From Capniomyces stellatus (lineage: Eukaryota > Kickxellomycota > Harpellomycetes > Harpellales > Legeriomycetaceae): a stretch of 64,000 nucleotides of DNA. The translations under genes and the position numbers were made by a program. The stretch covers positions 659,551 through 723,550 of the forward strand of contig LUVW01000023.1 in the NCBI GenBank assembly GCA_001661515.1, given 5' to 3'. The notes under the pieces were generated by a model that made no database searches, was not told where the DNA came from, and was given only the letters and a program-made list of their open reading frames with translations. This document shows, piece by piece, positions 1 through 10,985 of this stretch (its first letter is position 1; each line of letters begins with the position of its first letter).

Positions 1-32
<32 letters not shown>

Positions 33-233
33 AATTACAGATAATTTCAGAGCAATTCCAAATCTAAAATACCAAAGATATTGTGATTAGAAAAGCAAAG
101 AAAAAGATAACTGATGGTGTATTTTTCTATCTAGGTTTTTTTTTATTTGTTGTTTTGTTTATTTATCAGTACCATAGGCAACAAAATCGACAAAAGTAAC
201 AAAGACAACAAGAAGGTATAAAATAAGGAAAAG

Positions 234-932
234 ATGAGTTTATTGGCAAGATTAGTTAAATCAGCCAGAGTTCAGCAGGTAACAATAAATCCACGGTTGA
301 ATTTACGGAAAGTTGGATTGACAAGATCGGTGTTTTCAAGCAGTATAAGATACGAGCAAGCAAAAGAGTCTGGTCAAACAGCGCAAGAATCGTTAGAGAA
401 AACAGCAGAAGATCAAAAAGTAGCAGCTGATCAAGACACCCAATCGAAAATAGAAGCGACAAACGTACAAAGCGATGCAGCAGGAAAATCGCCAACAGTA
501 CTATCGAAGCTAGTCAGTCCACGACTACCAACAAAGTTCACTTCGTTTAATGACTACTACAACTCGGACGAGGAACAAATCAAAACACATATTCTCCACG
601 TAAAAGCTTCATCAAACAACACCATCGTCACGCTCACAAAACTCAACGGCGAGACCTTGGTTGCTGCAAGCGGCGGTACCTGTGGATTCAAGAAATCAGC
701 TCGCTCTGGTCATGAAGCTGCTTACCAAGCCACCCTCAAGGTTGTTGAGAAGGCCACCAATCTAAACCTCAAAATATCCGGAATTGAACTCAAATTCAAC
801 GGAATGGGTCCCGGCAGAGAAGCTTCTTTCAAGGCCCTTCGCGGTAACACTGACTGGCAAATCGTCACAATCTCCGACGTCACCCCCATCCCCTTCAATG
901 GTTGCCGACCTAAAAAGGCTAGACGATTATAA
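234..932 (+). CDS. MRPS18: Mitochondrial small-subunit ribosomal protein uS11m
   Basis: A single-exon 232-residue protein. The C-terminal half (about residues 100-232) reads as a complete bacterial-type uS11: an ILHVKASSNNTIVTLT start, the glycine-rich TCGFKKSARSG segment, GMGPGREASFKALRG, and the ending PIPFNGCRPKKARRL. This protein binds 16S-like rRNA on the platform of the small subunit near the mRNA exit and E site. The first ~100 residues are basic and Ser/Gln-rich with no conserved motif, as expected of a mitochondrial presequence plus extension. I chose the first ATG because the arginine-rich, acid-poor start (MSLLARLVKSARV) suits import. It converges with the myotubularin gene, 252 bases apart. 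Family assignment is firm; the S. cerevisiae symbol is by homology only. Confidence 0.93.
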   Translation: MSLLARLVKSARVQQVTINPRLNLRKVGLTRSVFSSSIRYEQAKESGQTAQESLEKTAEDQKVAADQDTQSKIEATNVQSDAAGKSPTVLSKLVSPRLPTKFTSFNDYYNSDEEQIKTHILHVKASSNNTIVTLTKLNGETLVAASGGTCGFKKSARSGHEAAYQATLKVVEKATNLNLKISGIELKFNGMGPGREASFKALRGNTDWQIVTISDVTPIPFNGCRPKKARRL

Positions 933-1184
933 AAGAAACATCAACCTTCTCTAAACTATTATTATTAATATTACACCCGCCAAATTACAACTATAACATT
1001 TTACTTTCTTACTTTTAAACTTTTTAATTATAAAAAAAAAAAAAAAAAAGTAAAGTCAAAGCTCACATACAAATATAATTGTCAATTAAAGTTCAGTTGC
1101 ATTGGTTAATAGTTGGTATAAAATAACAGGTATAATAAATAGATAAAATAATAGTAATAGAGATAGTGAATGTAACCAAAGTGA

Positions 1185-4072
1185 TTAATCGTCAGCCAAC
1201 CAAGGATTGTCAAAATTGACGGGCAATGATGCTAACGGACTTTTGTTGGAATTAGGACGATGGTCTGCGACTTTGGTGGAGGAAGGATTTGGCAGCAGCT
1301 GGTCAGACTCAGCGCCATTATTTTTAGCAACACTCTGTTCGGTGGTATTCTGTTCAGAGTTGAGGGGATTAATCGGCAATAACTCGACTTCTTTCGAATT
1401 GATTACTTTCGAGTTGATTTCTTTCGAGTTGACATTTACTTGGGTTTCTTTTATCTCCAGGTGTTGAAGATCCAAGCGAGATTCACCAGCCTTGTTAGCA
1501 TTAACGTGGAAATCAGGCAAAGGATTGGTGGGCTGGACTTCAGGGGTTGTGGATGTTATAGGGGGGGTGGCGTCTGGTGTTCTGGAGGAGTTGGGGGATT
1601 TGGGTTTGTTGAGCAAATGTTGAAAGTAAAACTCGGACCAAAGCTGCAAGACATTGGACTCGGGATGTAAAACATGGGTTTCGGGACTGTTTATGTATCT
1701 GGGGTTCAAGAAACTGGACCTGTTGTTGTCAATGTGGCGCCACAAACTCGGTGTTCTTTCATTCAGCCGTAGAGCAACGCGTTCGCTCATACAATCGCCC
1801 AAAAAGGTGCCAAACCGGCAACTGGACAAATGCTTGCCCAACTCGACCAAAAAGTTGATGTTGAACTCAAAGTGGCAAGGGTTCTGGCGGAATATCTGGT
1901 AGACACAGTCGAGAAACTGGGAAAAAACTGGGCACGATTCGTTGTTTGGGTCTGGGTTGGACAGAAACCGGGACTTGTTTGCGTATGATCTGTTTTCCAG
2001 GGCAAAATTCGCGTTTGTGACGTCTGCATCGCCTAGCAGAACCGGTGACTCTCTGAACGCCGCAGTGATCCGCGACTGAACACCCCTGAACGTCCTTGAC
2101 GCAAACCGACCTAGAAGCGCGCTGCCCTGCGTCAGGTCAAACGGCATGCCCTCACTATTGCTGCTACTGGCTCTGCTGGTCTCTACACCAGGTCCCGAGC
2201 CTTCAGACCAGCCCACCGCAGCCGCAGAGTTGGTTCTAGCGTCGGGGCCCGAGTCTTTGACACGGCCGGTTCTTTTCGGGCTTGGACTGGCTCCAGTTGG
2301 CTGCAGGACGGGGCTGCTGATGTCGTTATTTGCGACGGTGAATCGCGACTCTACACCCAGAAACGCGTTTCGTTTGCTGAACTGGTGCCCAAACGACATC
2401 CACTCCTTCTCTACCAGCACCTTGAACCCATCGATCGTTCTGTAGTACGGATCCAAACACAGCTGCGCCAAACTCGTCAACTGCGCCGTTCTGTCCCAGC
2501 CGTCCGAGCAATGAACCAGCACGTGTTCTCCCCGCTCAACACACCCCACGACCTGCCCTGCCCCCTCAACTATGTTTGCCAAGTGCCGCAGCCAGTCGTT
2601 CTGCGCGCTTTTCACCTTGCTTGACGCTATGCTGCCTCCGCTAAACACCTCGCACACCGCCTCCAGAACCTTGTTTGCCGACGCCCTCATCACGTGGATG
2701 TTGTCGATTCCCAAGTACAACTTCCGGCTGCCCTTGTAATGGTCCATATTTTCTGACCCTGCCCCCACTGCCCGGTTCGCCACCGCGTTTGTTGTCGGCC
2801 TCGCATCCACTATCACGTGTGTCGTCTTTGCCCTGTCGCCTATCCCAACTCCAAATATCGACTCCACCAGCTTTTCGTCCTGTATCGATCGCGCCTGCTT
2901 CAGCCCTACCAACGGCTGACTCGACCTCGATATCGTTGTCCCATTGCTTCTATGGTAGTAGCACAGCACTGGCAGCCGCCGCTTGCTTCTGTACTTTGAC
3001 GCATGCACTATTGTCGTGTCGCTTATGTTGCTTGGAACCGCAAGAATCGATGGATAAGTCTCGCATATATCAAATCCCTTGTTTATCAACGTTATTCTCC
3101 ACCGCTTAGACTCGTCCATCGTTACCCCCATTCGCTCAAACTCCTTTACAATGTCGTAGCTGTCCCACCCCACAACCAACTCATCTTCCCTGTTATCAAA
3201 CGCATACAGCTCCTCAATCGACTCTATTCATCCATCCAATCACTTTCTTACTTTCTCTACCCATCTCTTCCTTAATTTTCTTCACATAAACTATCATTTC
3301 ATCTCATTTCTATTCTTTTATCACTCTAACCCCCCCCCCCCCCCCCCCCCCCTTTCNCCCCCCCCCCCCCCCACCACATCATTTCTACACCTTTATAGTT
3401 ACTATTTACCTTTGCAGCTCTGGTGCTTGATTGTCCAAAACACATCGTGTAAATCCTTTATACTCGCACAATACAGGCTTAAAAAATCATAATCATACGT
3501 TCTAATCTCAATCAGCCCATTTCGTTCCCAATCAATATCCCATTCATCAACCGAACTTCTTTCTTTTGCCTTTTCCGCTTTAAAATCACTATTCATGCCT
3601 TTTCTTATTTCCACTCTATCTATTGCCAACTCTGTTTGCGCCTCTCTCACTCTTGGTGGCGGTCTCCGCAGCACCGCCGAGTGTATCATTGAATACGGTA
3701 GCTATTTTCAATATTCAAGTTGCCCAAAGTCATTTTCTTTTTGTTCCCGTCTACCTTTTGTTTTTATATTTACTTGTATTCTCTCTTTTGAATTGCAAAC
3801 TTACCCATTCTTGTTCCGAGTTATCATCAAATATCATGTGATTTGTTGTCAAATGCAGAACCACATTCTTTTGGCTACTATTTCGAGTTATACGCGCCTT
3901 GTCTACCTTTTTACAAATTAACAATTTCCAACTTTTTATTTCATTTATTACCTCTCTCTCTTTCTCCCCTCCCCTCCTTTCACTACATTTTTCGCATTTC
4001 TCTATATTCTCCACATTTCTCTTTATACTATTCGATTTTGCTCCCTACCTTTGCTATCTTTATATAATCCAT
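1185..4072 (-). CDS. YMR1: Myotubularin-family phosphoinositide 3-phosphatase, four exons
   Basis: Spliced model: exons 4072-4049, 3906-3805, 3701-3410 and 3223-1185, all in phase, 818 residues. The start MDYIKIAK resembles the S. cerevisiae Ymr1 N-terminus and fixes the tiny first exon. A PH-GRAM domain follows (LHLTTNHMIF, then LPYSMIHS across a splice). The catalytic CX5R motif is HCSDGWDRT, with Cys378 and Arg384. The enzyme removes the 3-phosphate of PI3P and PI(3,5)P2 on endosomes. About 140 low-complexity Ser/Gly/Pro-rich residues (roughly 429-568) interrupt the phosphatase domain between FGHQFSKR and the conserved CPVFSQFLDCVYQI. The C-terminal tail carries three NSKxx repeats and looks disordered. 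Intron 3 contains a poly-C run with an undetermined base. Introns use GTAGGG, GTAAGT and GTAAAT donors. Confidence 0.92.
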
Positions 4073-5456
4073 GTTTATCCTACTTGCTCTATCCACTCTA
4101 CCTATTTATTCAAATCTCCCTCGACTTTTACCCCCTTTGACTTTCCTCTTGACTTCTCTCTTGAAGTATAATACCTTCCCCCGTTTTTCGGTAAAGCCAG
4201 TGTAATGCTAAGCCTCTATTATTTTGTTTTATCTTATTTTCAGCACAAAAATTCTCTGGATGTCTATGGAGCCTACAACTGTATCGGGATTTTGACTTTA
4301 TTTATCCTGCTCTCTCTTTCTCTTCTCTTTCTCTTCTCTTTCTCTTCACTTTCTCTTCACTTCTCTCTATTTCTCTATTTCTCAAAAATAAATCCTATTC
4401 AGCTTCACATCTCCATTTCTTTTTCATTTACTATATACTCTTTTTCTACTTTGTCATTGACTACTTGAATATTTTCTTTTATTTTATTTTTTTGCCTTTT
4501 GTTCTCTGTATGTCTGTTATAATTACCTCGTGTTTTGATTGGTTTTCGGCAATTACCAACATTTGTGACCTTTTAAAACACCCTTTTTTTTTGCTTTTTC
4601 TTCTCTAGATAAATACAACTTGCCCAACTTCCTGCAACCCTTTCCAAACTCAACTTTAACCTTTTATTTAATTTTCCCCCAATCTCCTCTAAAGGAGATA
4701 TTTCAACATTACCTCTCACGCTGCAATATTATCCACATATGGGTTAAATACGGTGTATATTTCCCGTGCAACTCGGTATCGAGTTGGTCCATCACATCAC
4801 ACCACACCACCATACATCTGGGGGTTTTCGACTCTGAAATTGGCCTAAACCCCTATATTCTCGAACCTAAATACCATTAATTAAACCCGCTGCTTTCCTA
4901 CTTTTAACCAGCCTCAGTTTATAGCTTACTATCATGTGTGTATCAGCTCGATTTTGACTAGTTTCCCAAACGACAAATTCATGAATTATAGCAAAAGAAT
5001 GAAAATAACAAACATAAAAGTTAGAATTGGTATTTGCTTTGTAAAGCCATAGCCTCTATAATCTGCCATAACTATACCAATAATTGTCTTTAAATATAGC
5101 ATATAATATAATTTTGTAAATGGACGGTCTCAACACGCCCACTTGACCAGGGTTGCCTACGCATTTTTTATAACCAAAGCGTTCAATGGTGCCTTGGTTT
5201 TGTAGCGAGAAAGTTGTAAAGTGAAAAGATTTGAGGTTTATGGGCTGCGTTTTGGCATTTTTAATTTATGCTACATGAATTAATTTAAAGGAATTGGTCT
5301 TGATTTCTTTGGACATTATTTGCTTTTACTACCAACTTTTTCTTGGTATTTAAAAAAAAAAGCGTCTCAGTTACAGTTCAATCCGTCTTGGTTAAAGTAA
5401 AAAAGACGGTTTTAGTTGAAAACATAAAAAATAAAGACAACAAAAAATGTTATTTA
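4073..5456. other. Intergenic, no gene recognised
   Basis: Upstream region of the myotubularin gene. Up to about 4,900 the + strand is strongly pyrimidine-rich with TTTCTC runs near 4310-4370, so the transcribed strand is purine-rich. I see no protein with family features, and the short open frames are low-complexity Ser/Phe/Leu. The stretch 5,100-5,260 is less biased in composition, but I recognise no RNA in it. Confidence 0.5.
5442..5447 (-). terminator. RNA polymerase III terminator of tRNA-Glu
   Basis: A run of six A on the + strand, so six T on the tRNA strand, begins nine bases past the 3' end of the tRNA. This is the standard Pol III stop signal. Confidence 0.8.
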
Positions 5457-5528
5457 CTCCGATACGGGGAGTCGAACCCCGACCGCCTCGGTGAAAGCGA
5501 GGAATCCTAGCCGTTGGACTATATCGGA
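5457..5528 (-). tRNA. tRNA-Glu (anticodon UUC)
   Basis: The reverse complement folds as a 72-base tRNA. The acceptor stem pairs TCCGATA with TATCGGA and is followed by a G discriminator. The anticodon stem pairs CCTCG with CGAGG around the loop CTTTCAC, giving anticodon TTC. The T-arm is CGGGGTTCGACTCCCCG. No intron and no encoded CCA. The sequence is close to yeast tRNA-Glu as I know it. A T-run follows on the same strand. It reads GAA and GAG-type glutamate codons in cytosolic translation. Confidence 0.97.
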
Positions 5529-8437
5529 CACAGAAAACAGAGCTTTTTATAACGTAATGTATGATTTGCAAAACCAAGCAAACCAAGTGACTAGGTGTAA
5601 TTCAAGTTGGTCTATCGTACCCTTGTATTATTTTTTAATATAACGATTGACTGGCGTTCCGACATTTATATATATATAGTTGTTTTTTCTTTGGACTGTG
5701 TTGACTATGATAGATAAAAAAAACTATTGCTATCATTTTTTTTCTTTCTGTTTGATTTTGGTTTTTTTTTTTTGACTCTGTTGAATTTTTGGCTATGCAC
5801 ATTTCAGAAACCTCAGTATGGCGTCAATAGGCTTAGTGGTGTAAATCTTGTGGATACACGTTTGTTGATGATATTGGCTAAGAGTTATATCAACGCAACG
5901 TGGTTTGATTTTATAAAAAGACTAGCTCACACCAAACACATACTCACACATTAGGCGATGTTATTATAGCAAGAAGCTGGTGAATAAATGTATCGTAGAA
6001 AGGGCATTCTGTGTAATGCAACCAACACTTGGCACAAATAATACCAAACTAACAAAAAAAAATTGTGTCAAGATTTCCGTTTTCTCGAGCGAGGCTTTTT
6101 TTTACCATAGCATATTTCAGCCGAAACTATTGAAAGTCGCAGTCATTTTGTTATTATTAAAAGAAATTGACATCGCAGCTACCAAACTAGTAAAACTTTG
6201 AACTGCAGCATATTCAGTATTAGTGAATATTGAGCAAAAAAGGAAATTCTTGCAAACTTTTACAAACTTTTACAAACACCTTATATCAAGCGTTCTTATT
6301 TATAAGGTTTCTTGGTTTTTGGCAAACGGGATTTTTTGCCAACACAAAATTCCCAAACCATTGATAAAATTGTTCTTTTCTCAATCTTAATCAAGAAAAA
6401 AATTGGCACTATTTGTAACAATACCAAGAACGAGTGAATAAATTGAAAAGCAAAGCAAAATGCATTTTATTCGTTTAAAACCAAGAATCTACCAAATCAT
6501 TCGCTGTCTTTTTATTTGGAAGAAAGTAGTGTTAGTAACCAAAAGTAAAACCATTGGCTCTTGGCAACCAAATGACTAGAGCAAGATGGTAGTATATTAG
6601 CTTTTTCCCCCTCTTTTTCCCTCTTTTTTATTCTTTGTTGTTGTGTTTGTTTATCAAGAAAAGTATCGACTATAGGAGCAGTTAGTTACTCAGATGGCTA
6701 GCAGAAAAATAAAGATCAAAGAGTTGTTGTGGAGCAAAAAAGTGCCGAGAACTGTGATGCTAAAGAAAAGATGTAAAAATACTGCCTAGTTAGAACGTTT
6801 GATATTTTTATTGCTCAGCTTGGCACATTAGCTAAATATATGCAGGGGGTTGTGTGTTTTGCCTAGTTAATCAAGCATGCTGCCAACAAAGTCCATAGCC
6901 CATATGGCGGCTAAGATCACTTTACTCTATACATAACATTATGTAGAGTGTAAGTCTAGTGCTAAGCAGGAAAGAGTTTAAAAAAAACATATTTTTGTTG
7001 AGCGGGGGGATATCAACAAGACTGTGACTATTCGTGATGACATAGCTAAAAAAAGTATTCCAGTATAGCAATAAAGATGGGTTGGTCGAGTGAGAACTTT
7101 TCTTTTTTAAATAAAAAAGTAAAGAAATAAAAGGAAATTGTGTTCACCAGATATTAATTGGCGAATAGAAGCAGAGGAGTTGAAGGTCAAACAATGCCCA
7201 TATACGAATTTGGAGGTTTTAGTGTCATCTCATTTCATTAAATAAACTATGGCGTGCCCGTATAACCAAAGTTTTGGTATGCTGATATGATGGAAATAAA
7301 TTATAGTTGTTCGAGTGCTTCTCTTTTATTTATTATTATCATTATTTTTTATTGCTTTTGTAGGTTTAAAACGCATGTCGAGTTGTTGAAAGCTAGTTTG
7401 AATTAGAAGGAATAAAAAATGATTCGAGAGGATTTTCCAACTGATAGTGTCGAAAATTGAGGCGAATAGAACGTAAAAACAAGGAAAATAACGGTTTAAT
7501 AATTGTAACAAAAGAGGAAAAAAAACATTGCAAAAGCAAAGAAATTACAAATGTAATTGTGTAACGTGTGTAAAAAGGAAGAAAAAGGCAGTTTCAAAGT
7601 TTTGAATTATGAAGTGAAAATTTATAATTCAATAGAAAATTTGTTGATGGGTTTGCTTGAAAAATAAGCTGTTTTAGTCGACCTAAGTGGAGAGAAATTA
7701 GAGCTTAGAAACTTTCAAATTACACAACAGAAAAAGAAAAACGAGACAAGTTCACATACTTTGGAAGCGATATAAATCAGCTTAACTATACAATAGGCAA
7801 GCGAGGAAGCGAGAGTCGACATTTATTCTTTAAAAAGTCCAAACAGCTGACACAGCATAAATATAAAGCATATAAAATAAAATAAATAGAAGGCAGGAGC
7901 AGAGTTGATAGCTTTTGTTAGTGTATAATTAAACATATAGATTATATTTACATTTCCGATAAAGCAGTATACTTTCCATTTAAACATTCTTGTAAATATC
8001 ATTCGTCGACTTGTTAAAAGAGAATAGAGATATACTGTTAGTATTGGACATAGAAGATACATTTGCCTGTCATTGCTTTTTCTTTTCTTCCACTTTTTTT
8101 TGGTATTAGAAAGGTATACGAGCAATTCAAACGCCTGTACTAGTAGAGACGGTGTAGAGAGTTTTTATTTTATTAGCGCGGTTGAGAAATAGGCCCGAAA
8201 CTTGAAATTTGAAGCTTAGAATTTGGAGCTTGGAGCTTGAAGAATAGGCTGTAAAGGAAACTGTTGAACGGGGACTATCACGAAACAACACCGGGAGAGT
8301 AGTATATAAATGTAAATAGTTTTACAAGAGTAACTTGGAGTCAAACATCAAACGAATAGATTGAAAAGGAATACAGGTCTTTATTATATATACATAATTT
8401 TTTTTAAAAAAAGGAGAGCTAAAATAAATCGGCAAGC
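5529..8437. other. Intergenic, 2.9 kb, no gene recognised
   Basis: Between tRNA-Glu and the C2-domain gene. AT-rich with T-runs near 5,740 and A/G-rich from about 7,000 towards the C2-domain start. I find no open frame with domain character, no tRNA-like arms and no complete snoRNA box pair. It presumably holds the promoter and 5' leader of the downstream + strand gene. Confidence 0.5.
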
Positions 8438-10630
8438 ATGAGTTCAGTGAAAGACAAGTACGAGGGAAAGCTGGAAGCGTTTGTGATTCAGGGGCGTAAT
8501 TTGCCAGTCACAGACAGGTTTAGCAAGAAGGAGTCGCTTGTGGAATTGACGGTGGATACGTTGATTAAAAAGACACAAGTTGATCGTAGAGGAGGCAGTA
8601 CACCAAGATGGAATGACAGATTGACGTTTACAATAACAGGGTTGGGAAAAAACTCGATGCTGATAAAGATACTGGAGTCAGGGAAGGCGCACTCAGATTC
8701 GATTTGTTCTGGGATTATAGATTTGAGAAAGATATACGAGGAGGAGGAGCTGGACGCATGGTTCCCGCTGACAAAGAAGGGCAAGCCGGCGGGTTCGATT
8801 TACATTGAATTTACGTTTACACCAAAGAGCGGGAGAAAAAAGGCTAGCAAAGTGCAGCAGCTTAACGATTTGAAAATAGTACCAACATTAGCACCACCAA
8901 CGATCAGGAACACATCGACAGTTGCATTTGCGTCAGCGCCGCCAAGTAGTTTGGCGAGCTTAAAGGTCCAGGCAGAGCAAAAAACAAAAGTGAACACAAT
9001 AAGAAGCGATCGCAGATACAGTTCGATTCCGCAAGTATCGTCAGAAACAATCACGTTATCAAGCCAGACAGATTTTTCTTCGCAGTACGCGCTGGCAAAT
9101 GGAAAAAAGCCATTGCCACAAAAGCCAGAGTACTCGGCAATAAGCCAAGGAGGATCGTCAAACGAAACGTATGTGTACAGCGGCGGGCCGAGTATTTATG
9201 CGGACAGTAGCTATAGCAATATACAAATCCAAAATCAGAATCAGAATCAGAATCAGAATCAGAATCAGAATCAGAACCAAAATCAGAATCAGAATCAGAA
9301 CCAAAATCAGAACCAAAATCAATATCAGGTTCAGTTCCAATCGACATCCAGTTATGACAACAACCAAGTCTTTGTTGACGAAAATAGATACAGTACTTAT
9401 GGGCAATATTCGACAATTAATAGGCGGAGAAGCGTGGGGAGCGAGCCAGATCAGCTGTACCACCAAAACATGAATGGAATACACAATGGACGAAACGACT
9501 ATTTGGATATAGTAGATTCATTCCACAACAGAATGCAAATAAACGAACCGCAATTTAGCGACGAACAAGCGCGGATTCAGTTACAGTACCAAAACCAGCT
9601 TCAGGGTGGCCAACTTTACGGATACGGAGATGCAGATCCACACGGGTATGGCCAGCAAATAGACGTAAACAACCAGACGATGTATGGGCTAAACGGACAG
9701 CAGATGTATGGGTACAACGACGCAGGTTTCCAATATGAAGATTTCAGTCCACCGAAATTTTCAAGAAAAAGTTTAAAGCGACAAAATCGGTACGTGGACA
9801 ACCAACAGAGTTTTGATACAGATGTAGATGCAGATGTGGGAGTAGGAGTAGGAGTGGGTGTGGGGGTGGGGGTGGGGGTGGATCCAGAACATCAGCTATA
9901 CCAACACTCAGTAGGACAACAACTACAACAACAACTACAACAACAGCAGATCCAGTACCAGCAGATTGTGAATAACCATCATGATGGCCTATTTGAAAGA
10001 GACTTTGTACAAATACAAACATCAGTTGAAACTCCAACTCATAGACAAAATCAGTTTTCCAACGAATACACCAACATCAACAACATCAACAACGCCCCGC
10101 AACGGCCTCTACCCAAAACCCCCAACCAAGGACCTCAACTGGAAACCATCGAGTATTCTGGGCCTGGATTTAGTGGATTACCTGTAGATAACAGAAACTA
10201 CAATTTGACAACTCTAATCCAAAACCAAAACCAAAACCAAATCCAAAACCAAATCCAAAATCAGTACCTTGGTATTGGCAATAGTGATGTCGAGTTTAGA
10301 ACCGATTACAACAATCCAAACATTCCTAATCAACCACCAACAACCTCACTAAGAGCAAACTACGAACCATCAGCTCCCCCTTTACTCATTCTCAACCAGT
10401 CCCCCAAAGTCCTCCAGTCAAAACCACTGGATTCCGCCTATTACTCCGGGTCTGAGCTAAATTGCAACTCTAACGCCCGCAACTCTGGTTACATCAACAA
10501 CACAAGCTATGACTCCGTTGACTATTCCAGCAACAATCCCTTTGAATCCCACAGCCCACACAACCAACAATTTACTTATTACTCTTCTAGAAATCATCCC
10601 ACTGTGAATAGCCAATATTACCATAACTAG
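8438..10630 (+). CDS. INN1: C2-domain cytokinesis protein, Inn1/Fic1-like
   Basis: A single-exon 730-residue protein. Residues ~8-130 form a C2 domain (GKLEAFVIQGRNLP, then STPRWNDRLTF, then GSIYIEFTFTP). The remainder is long, Gln/Asn-rich and disordered. Two proline motifs, KKPLPQKPE near residue 223 and RPLPKTP near 556, are of the PxxP type bound by SH3 domains. That layout, an N-terminal C2 plus a PxxP-bearing tail, is the one of yeast Inn1 and fission yeast Fic1, which link the contractile ring to septum synthesis through Hof1/Cdc15 and Cyk3. Most acidic calcium-ligand positions seem absent, as in Inn1. The tail holds QN-dipeptide (9227-9323 and 10218-10262) and VG-dipeptide (9834-9881) repeats, making it longer than Inn1 (~400 residues). 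Orthology is inferred from architecture. Confidence 0.75.
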   Translation: MSSVKDKYEGKLEAFVIQGRNLPVTDRFSKKESLVELTVDTLIKKTQVDRRGGSTPRWNDRLTFTITGLGKNSMLIKILESGKAHSDSICSGIIDLRKIYEEEELDAWFPLTKKGKPAGSIYIEFTFTPKSGRKKASKVQQLNDLKIVPTLAPPTIRNTSTVAFASAPPSSLASLKVQAEQKTKVNTIRSDRRYSSIPQVSSETITLSSQTDFSSQYALANGKKPLPQKPEYSAISQGGSSNETYVYSGGPSIYADSSYSNIQIQNQNQNQNQNQNQNQNQNQNQNQNQNQNQNQYQVQFQSTSSYDNNQVFVDENRYSTYGQYSTINRRRSVGSEPDQLYHQNMNGIHNGRNDYLDIVDSFHNRMQINEPQFSDEQARIQLQYQNQLQGGQLYGYGDADPHGYGQQIDVNNQTMYGLNGQQMYGYNDAGFQYEDFSPPKFSRKSLKRQNRYVDNQQSFDTDVDADVGVGVGVGVGVGVGVDPEHQLYQHSVGQQLQQQLQQQQIQYQQIVNNHHDGLFERDFVQIQTSVETPTHRQNQFSNEYTNINNINNAPQRPLPKTPNQGPQLETIEYSGPGFSGLPVDNRNYNLTTLIQNQNQNQIQNQIQNQYLGIGNSDVEFRTDYNNPNIPNQPPTTSLRANYEPSAPPLLILNQSPKVLQSKPLDSAYYSGSELNCNSNARNSGYINNTSYDSVDYSSNNPFESHSPHNQQFTYYSSRNHPTVNSQYYHN
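9227..9323 (+). repeat. Hexanucleotide array encoding Gln-Asn repeats
   Basis: Near-perfect CAGAAT/CAAAAT/CAGAAC units, about 15 copies, inside the C2-domain gene. Every unit stays in frame and reads Gln-Asn. Synonymous changes (CAG/CAA, AAT/AAC) show selection on or tolerance of the peptide. Confidence 0.95.
9834..9881 (+). repeat. Hexanucleotide array encoding Val-Gly repeats
   Basis: GTAGGA/GTGGGT/GTGGGG units in the C2-domain gene, read as about eight Val-Gly dipeptides. Confidence 0.9.
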
Positions 10631-10985
10631 AAACAATCCCCCCACCCCACCTCACTCAAATAGTATATCTTATTTCACTTTTTTTTTCTTCTTTCTTTTC
10701 CTTCTTTTTCTTCTGCTCAGTGTAAAATTCCATCTATTCCCCTTCCCTCTATTTCTTACTGCTTGGGTTTTAGCTGGACAGAAAGTTAGAGGGTGTTTTA
10801 CACTGATAAAATATATATATATAAAAGAAGGATTTATTGATACTTTTGTGCTTTTTGTAACATTTCCATTTTTATATTCCCCATATCTTGCTTTAAATAA
10901 ACCAAACAACTTTTTCTTTTTCTTTTTCTTTTTACTATTTTATTCTTCGTATGAAATACATAAATCTGACAAAACACGGTTTCAA
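10631..10985. other. Convergent intergenic spacer
   Basis: A 3'-to-3' spacer between the C2-domain gene and DID2. Pyrimidine-rich just after the C2-domain stop, as in other 3' flanks of this window. No gene seen. Confidence 0.6.

Noticed and set aside
6924..6949. Imperfect inverted repeat around ACATAACATTATGT
   Set aside because: Short AT-rich palindromes are expected by chance here; no T-run or RNA-gene context.
7030..7110. GTGATGA box-C-like word as a possible C/D snoRNA
   Set aside because: No CTGA box D or terminal stem at a suitable distance.
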